A DNA stretch of 64,000 nucleotides, taken from NCBI RefSeq assembly GCF_015471405.1, contig NZ_BLVZ01000001.1, positions 310,001-374,000 of the forward strand, read 5' to 3'. Positions within the stretch are counted from its first letter, which is position 1, and each line of letters opens with the position of its first letter. The translations under genes were made by a program, and so were the position numbers. Source of the DNA: Pseudomonas cichorii. GTDB lineage: Bacteria; Pseudomonadota; Gammaproteobacteria; Pseudomonadales; Pseudomonadaceae. Below the pieces are notes generated by a model, which saw only the letters and a program-made list of their open reading frames with translations, was not told where the DNA came from and did no database searches. Positions 9,201 through 20,100 of the stretch are shown here, piece after piece.

Positions 9201-11080
9201 GTCAGGCATTGAAACATCTGAGCGAGCAGGCGCCGGTTCAGTCGTCTTCGGCAGAGCCGACAGGCAATCAACCCCTGAATGCCGTTGAAAGCACCTTGCT
9301 GGATATCTGGCGGACACTGCTTGGCAAGCCCGAACTCGGGCCGGACGATAACTTCTTCGCCCATGGCGGTGACTCCATCCTCGGCCTGCAAATCATTGCT
9401 CTGGCGCGTCAGCAACAAATCCTGATGACGCCCAAGCAATTGTTCGCCGAGCAAAGCGTGCGGGCCTTGGCGCGAGTGGCGCAGACACCGCAGAGCAAAC
9501 TCGAAAAACGCCTGCTGGAAATCGCCCGTGAGATTCTCGACAAGCCTGACCTGAGTGCCGACGACAACTTCTTCACGGCAGGTGGTGATTCGATTCTGAG
9601 TTTGCAGATCATCGCCAAGGCCAAGCAGCAACGCCTGCAACTCAAGCCCAAGCAAATCTTCGAGTTCCCCACCGTGCGCGGTTGGGCAGAGCAGGTGGTT
9701 GACCTTGGCGCGGCAAACGAAGGTGCAACACCAAAGGCCCAGGAACCCACCACAGCCTTTGCCTTGACACCGATTCAGGAATGGTTCTTCGCTCAGCAGC
9801 AAACCCGGCCCGGCTACTGGAACCAGTCGCTGTTGCTGGCACTGGACGAGCCACTGGATCAGGAACGCTTTACCCAGGCCGTTGGCGCATTGCTCAAACG
9901 CCATGCCAGCCTGCGCCTGACCTTCGAGGCCTCGGAAAACGGTTGGCAACAACGTTATCAGGCCTTTTCCGAAAGGCAGGCCGAAGCGCTGTTGCACGTG
10001 GAGCAGGAGCCTCTGAGCGAGGCCTTGCTGCAACGCTGGCAGCAGGGTTTCAGCCTCGATCAGGCACCCTTGATCCGCTGGGTGTATTTCTCCCACAGCC
10101 GGGAGCTGTTGTGTACGGCCCATCACCTGCTGGTGGATGCGGTGTCATGGCAAGTACTGCTGGAAGAACTGGAAAGCCTGTACCTGCAACCGAACCTGGC
10201 TCTGCCAGCCGTCTCGGCGGGTTTCCATGTGTGGAGCGAAGCCTTGCAGCGCCATCGCAGCGAACCCGAAGTACTGGCTCAGGTGGATTACTGGCATGAG
10301 CAACTGGTTGCTGAAGGCGTAGCCCTGGAGCAGACCAATGAATACGGCGAAAGCCGCACTCTGGATACGCAACTTTCGGTTGAGCAGACGCAATTGTTGC
10401 AAGGCGATTGCCACTCAGCCTACGGCACTCAGGTCCAGGATCTGCTGGTGGCGGCACTGGCCGGTGTCATCGGCCAATGGCAAGGGCGCGAGCGAGTCAC
10501 CCTTGAGCTGGAAAGCCATGGTCGCAGCGGCTGGGAACAAGGCCCTGACTTGTCCCGCTCTGTGGGCTGGCACACCAGTCGCTACCCTCTGGCAGTCAAG
10601 ACTTCCTGGGACCTTGAGTCCTCGATCATTGCGGCCAAGGAAGCTCTGCGCCGGGTCCCCGAGCAAGGCATCGGCTACGGCCTGTTGCGCCTCGACCCGG
10701 CCAATGAGCTGAAAGCGGCCTCGCTGCTGACCTTCAACTATCTGGGCCGTGTCGATCAATGGCTTGGAGCGTCGCGTCTCTGGCGCCTGTCCCGGCCGAT
10801 CTGTCCTGGCATGCGTGCGGACAATACCCGCCGCACCCACTGGCTGGATGTAACGGTGCTGGAGAACGAAGGACGACTGCATATCGAATGGCGCTATGCC
10901 CCGCACGTGCATGACCACGCGCTGGTAAATGGATTGGCGCAACAGTTTGTGCAGCAGATCGGCGCCTTGCTGGAGCACTGTCTGTCTCCAACGGCTGGCC
11001 GCGCCACGGCTTCGGACTTCGCTGACTCAGGCCTGTCCGACGATGAATTCCTGGGCCTGCTCGAACAGCTTGAGCAGTGA
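6266..11080 (+). CDS. NRPS 1: docking-C(starter-like)-A(Asp)-T-T-E
   Basis: This is the initiating synthetase (1604 aa). Residues 1-55 resemble a TubC-type N-terminal docking domain. The C domain (about 60-490) has HHIAADL and a GYLVNPLP motif as in starter C domains, so it probably joins an acyl group to the first residue. The A domain (about 510-990) has YTSGSSGKPKG and YGPSETTVG, with binding-pocket code DLTKVGHVGK, close to the Asp code DLTKVGHIGK. Two carrier domains follow, both GGDSI, with phosphopantetheine serines at Ser1037 and Ser1109. An epimerisation domain (about 1165-1600, HHLLVDAVSW) ends the protein, so D-Asp or D-beta-OH-Asp is passed on. A tandem carrier pair in one module is unusual. 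Start ATG has AAAAAGGA upstream. No acyl-CoA ligase gene is in the window. Confidence 0.93.
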   Translation: MDRLMHRCWLRGIRLSIAEGQLAIAHGSQGDLNAELVAELQAQGPEVLQWLQQHPDYFDARPLTDNEQALWFLQRLEPESCAYNIAYAGRLKAQFFTEDFPQRLQDAWAKVQQRYPMLCTAYAERNGELLQWSHREKVRPLQRVALQAANAETLQQRITELADAPFNLEAGEVSRVVLLSNSQGSETEYSVLLVIHHIAADLATFYIVLNELFALVNDQTLPPVNPDAYRDYCSDLHIRSEAAEPAELAWWQAQLAEAPALELPTDFPYGSNQAFKGGELSVRFDPAATARIRAVARGLGVTPYVLWFSLFQQFLGVLSGQDDFVLGTPSGWRLRREHLNLPGYLVNPLPIRCRLRRDLSSGEWAKQVDATVKQALQHRHYPFSRLVKQLDLPRQMGRAPLFQHMFTLNKERIAPFEQYVDRLISEQRGAAHELNMVVIDEEEGFLCRWRYSKALYLHQTIERYRDQFVALVHAVLEQPEVPFAELDWLAAQQQSFLKGEDVPLAIDNAWQAFTQQCALQPQAIALQDEEGVLGYAELGRAVVARGERLQDGLSLAGKRIALCLPRSRELVMHMLAAWQCCATYLALDPQWPQSRLQDICLDATPEVLVGEGARPEWLSEQVRWLPIPSAPLFSDSPLRAALAADLTAYVVYTSGSSGKPKGVKVSQGNLIHYVTGCLERLNLSADASLASLASCATDLGHTALFGALLSGRRLRLLGEELAFDAEELAAVLEREPVDLLKIVPSHLNALLVARDPQRLLPRQCLVTGGEALGHDLVSRLRTLKTDLRIVNHYGPSETTVGVLTHEVDDSGAAPLGRPLANVQVSVRSPDGALLPIGVSGELYIQGATVAPGYLSAPDADHARFGEYGYRTGDRVRLNHQGQVEFLGRLDEQVKIRGYRVEPAEVAAQLRAMAQVSDVRVLNIPTPLTGNRLVAFLIAPPQALADIQSVLQTQLPDYMQPAQWHCLERFALLANGKVDRQALKHLSEQAPVQSSSAEPTGNQPLNAVESTLLDIWRTLLGKPELGPDDNFFAHGGDSILGLQIIALARQQQILMTPKQLFAEQSVRALARVAQTPQSKLEKRLLEIAREILDKPDLSADDNFFTAGGDSILSLQIIAKAKQQRLQLKPKQIFEFPTVRGWAEQVVDLGAANEGATPKAQEPTTAFALTPIQEWFFAQQQTRPGYWNQSLLLALDEPLDQERFTQAVGALLKRHASLRLTFEASENGWQQRYQAFSERQAEALLHVEQEPLSEALLQRWQQGFSLDQAPLIRWVYFSHSRELLCTAHHLLVDAVSWQVLLEELESLYLQPNLALPAVSAGFHVWSEALQRHRSEPEVLAQVDYWHEQLVAEGVALEQTNEYGESRTLDTQLSVEQTQLLQGDCHSAYGTQVQDLLVAALAGVIGQWQGRERVTLELESHGRSGWEQGPDLSRSVGWHTSRYPLAVKTSWDLESSIIAAKEALRRVPEQGIGYGLLRLDPANELKAASLLTFNYLGRVDQWLGASRLWRLSRPICPGMRADNTRRTHWLDVTVLENEGRLHIEWRYAPHVHDHALVNGLAQQFVQQIGALLEHCLSPTAGRATASDFADSGLSDDEFLGLLEQLEQ

Positions 11081-11122
11081 CACCCCTGCGTCCCCTACAT
11101 TAAAGGTTCGGATACCGTCAGC

Positions 11123-14100
11123 ATGAACGACAAGGTCAAAGCACTTTCGCGCAATATCGAAGCGATTTACCCGTTGGCTCCCATGCAGCAAGGATTGCTG
11201 TTCCACAGCCTGCTGCACCCCGGCAAGGGGATGTACCTGCTGCAATATCGCCATGTCATGGTCATGCCCGACCTCGATCTGGACGCTTTCCGCCAGGCCT
11301 GGGCGCAGGTGGTGGAGCGTCACGAGTTGCTACGCACTTCTTTTGTCTGGAAGCAGCAAAAGCGTCCGATGCAGGTGGTACACAAGCAGGTCGAACTGCC
11401 GATCACCTATGAAGACTGGTCGCACCTGAGTGACAGCGAGCAACAGGACCGTCTTGAGCAGTTGCTGAGCGAAGAACGCGCCCAAGGGCTGGACTTTACC
11501 AAGGCACCCTTGATGCGGGTCAGGCTGTACAAGATTGCACCCGACACCTATCAGTTCGTGCGCAGTTATCACCACATCCTGATGGATGCCTGGTGCTTCT
11601 CGATCATCATGATGGACTTCCTCAACGGCTACCGCGCTGCTCAGGAGGGCCTCCGCCTGAACCTGCCGGCACCGCGTCCGTACCGCGATTTCATTCGCTG
11701 GCTGGAAACCCAGAAACCGGAAGATCATCAGGACTTCTGGCAGCAACGCCTGGCTGGTTTCGATACGCCCAACGAGTTTGGCTTTGGCCATGTGGGGCGT
11801 ATCCAGGATGTCGCCGAGCCCGTTGAAGACTGCGTCGAGCATCTGACTCTCGAACAGACCCAAAGCCTGCAAAACACCGCTGCCCGCCACGGCATTACCC
11901 TGAACACTCTGGTGCAGGGCGCCTGGGCTTTGTTGCTCGCGCGCTACAGCGGTGATCGCGATCTGGTGTTCGGTATCACTGTGGCCGGGCGTCCGGTTCA
12001 CTTGCAGGGTATGGAAAGCATTGTCGGCCTGTTTATCAATAGCCTGCCGCTACGCTGGAGCTGGCAGCCGGACGATGCGCTGGGCCCATGGCTCAAAGCC
12101 TTGCAGACCGAGAACCTGAGCCTGCGGGAGCACGAAAGCGTTTCCCTGGCCGAAATCCAGCGCTGGAGTGAAGTGCAGCGTCAGGATCTGTTCCAGAGCC
12201 TGTTCGTGTTCGAGAACGCGCCGATTGCTTCCGACCTGCGTCAGAGCCAGCTGGATTATCTGATCAGCGACATGGCCAACCGAACCCACACGAACTACCC
12301 CGTGACTGTGGTGATCGTTCCGGGCGAACGTCTGCATTTGCAACTGACCTATCAGACCGACTGGTTCCTGCGCGAAGAAATCGAGCAGATGTTGCGCCAC
12401 TTCCAGACCTTGCTGCTGAACATGGGTGAAGCGCTGAGCGCGAAGCCCGACACGCCCTTGCATCATCTGGCCATGCTCGATGAGCGTGAAATTGCCCTTC
12501 AGCATCAGGTCTGGGCCGGTGGTGGTCTGGCCGCCGATGAGCAACTGCTGCAACCCTTGTACATCGAGCGCTTGCAGCAACAGGTTCGCCAGACGCCTGA
12601 TCGCGTGGCCATTGTGCATGGCGAACAGAGCCTGACTTTCGACCAGTTGAACCGTGCGGCCAACCGTCTGGCCCGGCATCTGCGGGCCGTGGGTGTCAAA
12701 TCCGACGACTTGATCGCAGTGTTCGACGAGCGTGGTCTGGATCTGGTGGTGATGATCGTCGCGACCCTCAAGGCCGGTGCAGGCTGGCTGCCACTCGATC
12801 CGCGCAACCCGCCACAACGTCTGGCTCAGGTGCTGCGCCAGAGCCGCACGCCCTTGCTGATCCACAGCGCAGGGCAGGGCGAGCTGGCGATGGAGGCCGT
12901 GGAACTCCTGGAGCAGCCACTCAAGTCGGTGCTCTACGACACGTCGGTATTGAGCAGTTACAGCGATGACGACCTGAACATTCCGGTTCATGACAACTCG
13001 CTGGCCTATTGCATCTTCACGTCCGGCTCCACCGGCACGCCCAAGGGCGCGATGGTGGCCCACGCGGGCATGCTCAACAATATTCTCGGCAAACTGCCGG
13101 GGCTTGGGCTCGATGCCAATGACGTGATTGCCCAGACCGCGCCGCAATGTTTCGACATCTCCGTCTGGCAAACCCTGGCCGGTATGGTGCTGGGTGCGCG
13201 GACCGTGATTCTTGGCGATTGCGTGGTGCAGAACCCCGACGATCTGGCGTCAGCCATCGAGCGGCATGGCATCAGCATTCTTGAAGCGGTGCCGTCGCTG
13301 ATGCAGAGCCTGCTCGATGCAGGCCTGGACCGTTCGCGTCTGCGCTGGGTACTGGCCACCGGCGAAGCGCTGCCACCAGCCCTGGCACGGCGCTGGTTCG
13401 AGCGTTATCCCGCGATCCCGTTGATGAACGCCTATGGCCCGGCCGAATGCTCCGATGACGTGGCGTTCCATCCGTTGCTTGAGCGTTTGCCCGAGCAACG
13501 CATCAACGTGCCCATTGGCCGCGCCACACTCAACAACCGTCTTTACCTGCTCAATGCCGACCTGCAACCCATTCCTGCCGGTGCAGTGGGGGAAATCTTC
13601 GTTGCCGGTGTGGGTGTCGGTCGCGGTTACATGGCCGACCCGGCACGCACGGCGGCGGTGTTTTTACCGGACCCGATTGCCAACGATGGCAGCCGTATCT
13701 ACCGCACGGGCGACCTGGCGCGCTTCCTGCCCAATGGCGATCTGGAATACGTCGGTCGTACCGACCATCAGGTCAAGATCCGTGGACATCGTATCGAACT
13801 GGACGAAATCGAAGCCTGCCTGACCCGTTACCCAGGTGTCCGGGAAGCGGTGGTGGTGGCCCGCGATGATCAGCAGCGCTCCAAAGTGCTGGTGGCCTAT
13901 GTGGTAGCCGATACCCAGCCGGGCATCGAAGCTTTGCGCGAGCATGTGCTCGGTAATCTGCCGCCGTACATGACGCCGAGTGCATTCATGTTCCTGGAGC
14001 GCTTCCCGCTCAATGGCAACGGCAAGATCGACCGCAAATCCTTGCCTGCGCCGGATTTTGCCGCGCAAAGCCAGGCTCGTTATGTGGCGCCAAGCAGCGA

Positions 14101-17100
14101 GCTGCAAGGCCAGATGGTCGAAGCCTGGCAAAGCGTGCTGGGGCTCGATCAGGTCGGTGTCGAAGACAACTTCTTTGAACTGGGCGGCCATTCACTGCTG
14201 GCCACGCAACTGATCGGCCTGATCGGCAAGCTCAGCGGTAAAGATCTGCCACTGCGCGTGGTATTCGAGCGGCCAACCATCGCGGCCATGGCCGACTGGC
14301 TGGAAAACCGTACCGATACCGCCAAGTCATCGCCGACGCTCTTGCCGCGTCCTGAAAAACTGCCGCTGTCCTTTGCCCAGCAACGGCTGTGGTTCCTGCA
14401 ACAGCTAGACCCGCAAAGCCCGGCCTATAACCTGGCCGGCGCGGTGCGCCTGACCGGTGATCTGAGTATCGCCGACCTGCAGGCAGCCTTGCAGACCTTG
14501 CTCGACCGTCATGAAGTGTTGCGCACCGGCTTCATCAGCGGGGCCGAGGGGCCGAGCCAGGTGATTCTGCCCCGTAGCGAGCTTGAGCTGCCACTGATCG
14601 ACGTACGCAGCGAAGAAGCACTGCACGACCTGCTGCGCCAGGATGCAATGACGCCGTTCGATCTGGAAGCCGCACCGTTGCTGCGTGCCAGGCTTTATCG
14701 TCTGGCGCCCGAAGCGTTTGTCCTGTCGCTGAACTGCCATCACATCGTTGCCGATGGCTGGTCCCTGCAACTGATCATCGATGGTTTGTGCAAGCAGTAC
14801 CGCAATCTTCGTCAAGGCCTGGCCGCAGATGCCCCGGCAGTATCGATGCAATACGCCGATTACGCCCTGTGGCAGCATCAATGGATGAGCAGCAAGGCCT
14901 GCGAACAGGAACTGAGCTTCTGGCGCGGGCAACTGGCAGGTGAATTGCCGGTACTGGAACTGGCGGCAGATTTCCCGCGTCCCGTCCAGGCCAGCCAGAA
15001 CGGCGGGCGCGTCGAGCAGCGCCTGCCTGAAGCGTTGACCGCACGCTTGCGGGCCTTCAGCGCCCGTCACGGCTGGAGCAATTTTGTCCCGATGCTGGCT
15101 GCATTCCAGTTGCTGTTGCGCAGCCGCAGCGGTGAAGACGACATCATTGTCGGGGTGCCGGCTGCCAACCGGCATCATGCAGCGTTGCAGCCTCTGGTCG
15201 GCTGCTTCGTCAATACGCTGGTGTACCGCAAGAAGCTGTCCGGCGAGCGCAGCCTGTTGCAATTGATGAGCGAGTTGCAGGCACTTTCCGTGTCGGTGCA
15301 GTCCCATCAGGATTTGCCGTTCGATTACCTGATCGAACAACTCGGAGTGGCGCGGCAAGTCAGTTACAACCCGCTGTTCCAGGTCATGTTCAACTACTTC
15401 CCGGGCAATGCGCTGGAGCGTTTCGAGCTGACCGATGTCATCGCCGAGCCACTGGACAACCGTCCGGACAGCGCCTTGTGCGACCTGCACCTGGATGTGC
15501 GTGACAGCGAGCATGGCATCAGCCTGAGCCTGCAATACAGCAGCGATCTGTTCCGCGAGCAGACCGTGCAAATCATGGCCGGTCAATATCTGGCACTGCT
15601 GGATGCCTTGCTCGACCAACCGGAAAAAGCCCTGGGTGAACTGGCCTGGCAACCTGCCGAACGTGCCTTGGCACGTCTCGACGGCCCTGAAGTCGATGGC
15701 CATCAGGACATTCTCCAGGCCTTTGACCTTCAGGTTGCCCGTCAGCCCGACGCCATTGCCGTCCTGTCAGGCAATCAGCGCCTTACCTATGCCGAACTGA
15801 ATCAGGCAGCCGAACGACTGGCAGCAGTGTTGCAGGCCCATGGTGTCGGTATCGAAGATCGTGTGGCCTTCAGCTTGCCCCGCGATGCCCGTCTGCCTAC
15901 GACCATGCTGGCCATCCTCAAGGCTGGCGCAGCCTATGTGCCGCTGGCCGAAGACACGCCACCGGAACGTGGTCGTTACATTCTGGAAGCTGCGCAACCC
16001 CGGATATGCCTGGGCACTGCCGCGAGCCTGGAAGCGTTGGCCGAGTGGAACAGCGGCGTGCCGTTGCTGGATATCGACACTCTGAACTCGACCGAAGCAC
16101 TCCGGACACCGGCATGGACAGCGGATCAACTCGCCTACGTGCTGTACACCTCAGGCTCCACCGGCAAGCCCAAAGGTGTGGCGATCAGCCGTGGCAACCT
16201 GATGAACCTGATGCTGGCTGTCGGGCAAGTCCTGCCGCTGACCAGTCAGGACCGGGTGCTGGCCTTGACTACCGCGACCTTCGACATTGCCATTGTCGAA
16301 CTGCTGCTACCGCTGGCCCATGGCGCAAGCATCCTGCTGGCTGATCGTGAACAGGCGCGGGACCCGCAAGCCATCGATCAACTGCTGCTGGCTTCACAAC
16401 CGACGGTCATGCAGGCCACGCCAGCGACCTGGCGGATGCTGGTTGCTCATACCTCGCGCAGTTGGCAAGGTGTGCGGGCCATTTCCGGTGGCGAAGCCTT
16501 GCCCTGTGCGCTGGCCGAAGCCATCGAGGGCAGGGGAGCCAGGGTCATCAACGGTTACGGGCCGACAGAGGCAACGGTCTATAGCACCTTCGAGATCCGC
16601 AATGGCAGTGAGACTGGCGTGGAAGTGCCCATCGGGCAGCCTGTGGCCAATACCGCTGCCTATGTTCTGGATGCCGACCTGCAACCTGTGGCCGCAGGCG
16701 TTCCCGGTGAACTGTATCTGGCCGGTGCCAACCTGGGCCGTGGCTACTTCGCCGCGCCAAGACTGACCGCAGCGGCATTCCTGCCCGACCCATTCGTGGC
16801 CGGCGCCCGCATGTACCGCACCGGTGACCGGGTACGCCGCAACAGCAATGGCAGTCTGGATTACCTGGGTCGTCTGGACTTCCAGGTCAAACTGCGCGGT
16901 TTCCGTATCGAACTGGGGGAAATCGAAGCATTGCTGGCGCGTATCCCCGGCGTTCGCGAGGCGGCTGTCGTGCTGCTGGGCAACGGTGAAGCGGCGCGGC
17001 TGGTGGGTTATTACGCTGGCGATGTGCAGGATGAAACGCTGCTGCGCGAAACCCTTGGCGCACAACTGCCGGACTACATGCTGCCAAGTCAGTTTGTGCA

Positions 17101-20100
17101 TCTGGACACCTTGCCGTTGAGCCCGAGCGGCAAGGTTGATCGCAAGGCGTTGCCGGAGCCGCTCCAGCGCGACGGCCATCGCGGTGTGCTTTCCGGCGAG
17201 TGGGAGCAGGAACTGGCGCGGCTCTGGGAAGAGCTGTTGGGCAGCAACGACATTGGTGCCGAGGATAATTTCTTCGCCTTGGGCGGCCATTCGCTGCTGG
17301 CGGCGCGTCTGGTGGCGCGTATTGCCGAACAGCATGGTAGACGCCTGCCATTGCGCACGCTGTTCGAGCACCCGGTCCTGCGGGATCTGGCTGCGCAACT
17401 GGCGGCGATCAGTGTTGAGTCCGAAGGCATCCTGCGTCCTTTCAAGGAGCCTTTGGCACCGCTGCATTTCACCCAGCAGCGTCTGTGGTTCCTGGATCGT
17501 CTGCAAGGCGATACCCAGGCTTATCATCTGTCTCTGGCCTTGCGTCTGGATGCAGTTCTGCAACCGGCAGTGCTGGAGCAGGCCCTGACCCAACTGATCA
17601 GCCGTCAGCACAGCCTGCGCACGGTATTCAGCGACACCGCCGAAGGCGCACGCCAGCGTGTCGAGGATCAGGCAGCGGTGCAGGTGAGCATCGAGCCGCT
17701 GGAAGTCGACGAACGTTCGTCAGCCTTCGCACAAAAACTGAGCCAGGAAGCACAGCGCACTTTCGATCTCACGGCATCGCCGCTGTTCAGAGTGCGCGTG
17801 TATCAAGGTCAAGGCCGAAGCGTGTTGCAGGTCACGCTGCATCACATCATCGCTGACGCCCGTTCACTGGATATCTTCTTCAATGAACTGCAACTGATCT
17901 ATCAGGCCATTCTGGAAGGCCGCAATGCTTGCCTGCCGCCACTGCCGTTGCAGTTCTCCGACATTGCGGCGAGTTGGCAAGGCCCGGCCGGGCAGGCGCT
18001 GATCGAGTCGCAGTTTGAATACTGGCGCAAGACCCTGGCAGGCGAGCCGCCGGTGCTGAACCTGCCAACTGATTTGCCTCGCCCTGCGGAGCAAGGCTAC
18101 AACGGCCAGCGCCTGCGCTTCAGCCTGCCCGCCACGTTGGTCGGTCAGTTGCGGGAAACCGCTCAAAGTCATGGCCTGACGGCGTTCGCACCCTTGCTGG
18201 CTGCCTGGAAAACCCTGTTGGCCAGACACTCTGGCCAGCGTGAAATCTGGATCGGTCTGCCTGTCGCTCATCGCCATCAAGCCCATACCGATAACCTGAT
18301 CGGCTATTTCGCCACCACTCAGGTCTTGCGCAGCAGCATTGATCCGCTGCAATCGGTCGAGCAGTTCTGGCAGCAACTGCAAGCCACACATCTGGCGGCG
18401 CAACAGCATGGCGACGTGCCGTTCGAGCGTTTGGTGGAAGCCCTGCAAGTGCGCCGCGACCTGAGCCATACGCCGCTGTTCCAGGCACTGTTCAACCTGA
18501 TCCAGCGAGATGTCGGCGCATCGGTGGAGCACAATTTTGCCGGCGTGCCGGTGCAGCGCCTGAATGTCGAAAGCGACAGCGCACTGGTGGATATCGGTCT
18601 GCATATCGAGCAGCACGGTGAGGACTGGCAGTGCGTGCTGGAGTACAACACCGACCTGTTCCTGCCACGCACTGCGCAACGCTATGCCGACGAATATCGC
18701 AATCTGCTCGAAGGCATGCTGAAACAACCTGAAGCACGCCTGTGGGATATCGATCTGGCCAATGCCGATCACGCGCTGGACGAGCGCCCATGGAACCTGC
18801 CAGCCCAGGCCTTGCAGCGCGAAGTGGACCTGATTGCCCGTTTCGAGCGGCAAGTGGAACTGACACCTGATGCGCTGGCTGTTGATTGCCAGGACCAGCA
18901 ATGGACTTATGGGCAACTCAATGCCCGTAGCAACCGCCTGGCCCATTGGCTGCGCGCTCAAGGTGTCGGCACCGATGACCTGATTGCCGTCTGCCTGACA
19001 CGCGGCCCATGGCTGTTGCCAACCCTGCTGGCCATTCACAAGGCCGGGGCGGCGTACCTGCCACTGGACCCGCAACATCCGGCAGACCGCCTGCGTTTCA
19101 TCATCGAACACGCGCGTCCGGCACTGGTGCTTGGCGAAAGCCTGAGTGCCGAGGCATTGAGCGGCGTCGATAAGGCTCTGCTCGATCAACTGGCGCTGGA
19201 TGACTACAGTGCCGACAACCTGAAACTGGCGGTCAACCCGCAGCAACGGGCCTATGTCATCTACACCTCGGGTTCGACCGGTACACCGAAAGGCGTGCAG
19301 GTCACACGCGACAACCTGAGCAACCTGCTGGCAGGCCTAGACCGGCAGTTGCCACTCGGCGCTGATGATGTCTGGCTCGCCAGCACCACCTACGCCTTCG
19401 ATATGTGCAAGCCGGAGCTGTTCCTGCCGCTGGTCAATGGCGCAGCCATACTGCTTGCGCGTCGTGAGCAGGTTGTCGATGGGCACCAACTGTTTGCCTT
19501 GCTGCGCCGCGCCACAGTGTTCCAGGCAACACCGGCAGGCTGGCAGATTCTGCTGGAAACCGGGCAGGCCGACTGGCCTCCTGTACGCGGCCTGATCGGT
19601 GGCGAAGCGGTGCCGGGGGAACTGGTGACCGAGCTGCGCAGCCGTGGCGTGACGCTGATCAACGCCTATGGCCCGACGGAAACCACCGTCTGGTCGACGA
19701 CTCAGGCGTTGCAGGAAGTGCCGAGCGGCGTTGCCGATATTGGCTCGCCGTTGCTCAACACCCGCTGCTATGTCCTCGACGAAATGCTGCGCCCGGTGCC
19801 TCTGGGCACCACCGGTGAGCTGTATATCGCAGGTTCCGGTGTGACCCGTGGCTATCAGCATGCTGCTGCGATCACGGCTGCGGCCTATCTGCCCGATCCT
19901 TATGCCCGCGAGCCTGGCAGCCGCATGTATCGCACCGGCGATCTGGTGCGCCGCCGCAATGACGGTCGGCTGGCCTACGTGGGGCGCAGTGACTTCCAGA
20001 TCAAGGTGCGGGGTTTCCGCATCGAGCCGGGCGAGATCGAATCGCTGCTGCGCCGCTACCCTGGCGTGGAAGAAGCCGTGGTGATGATCGATGCGCGCAG

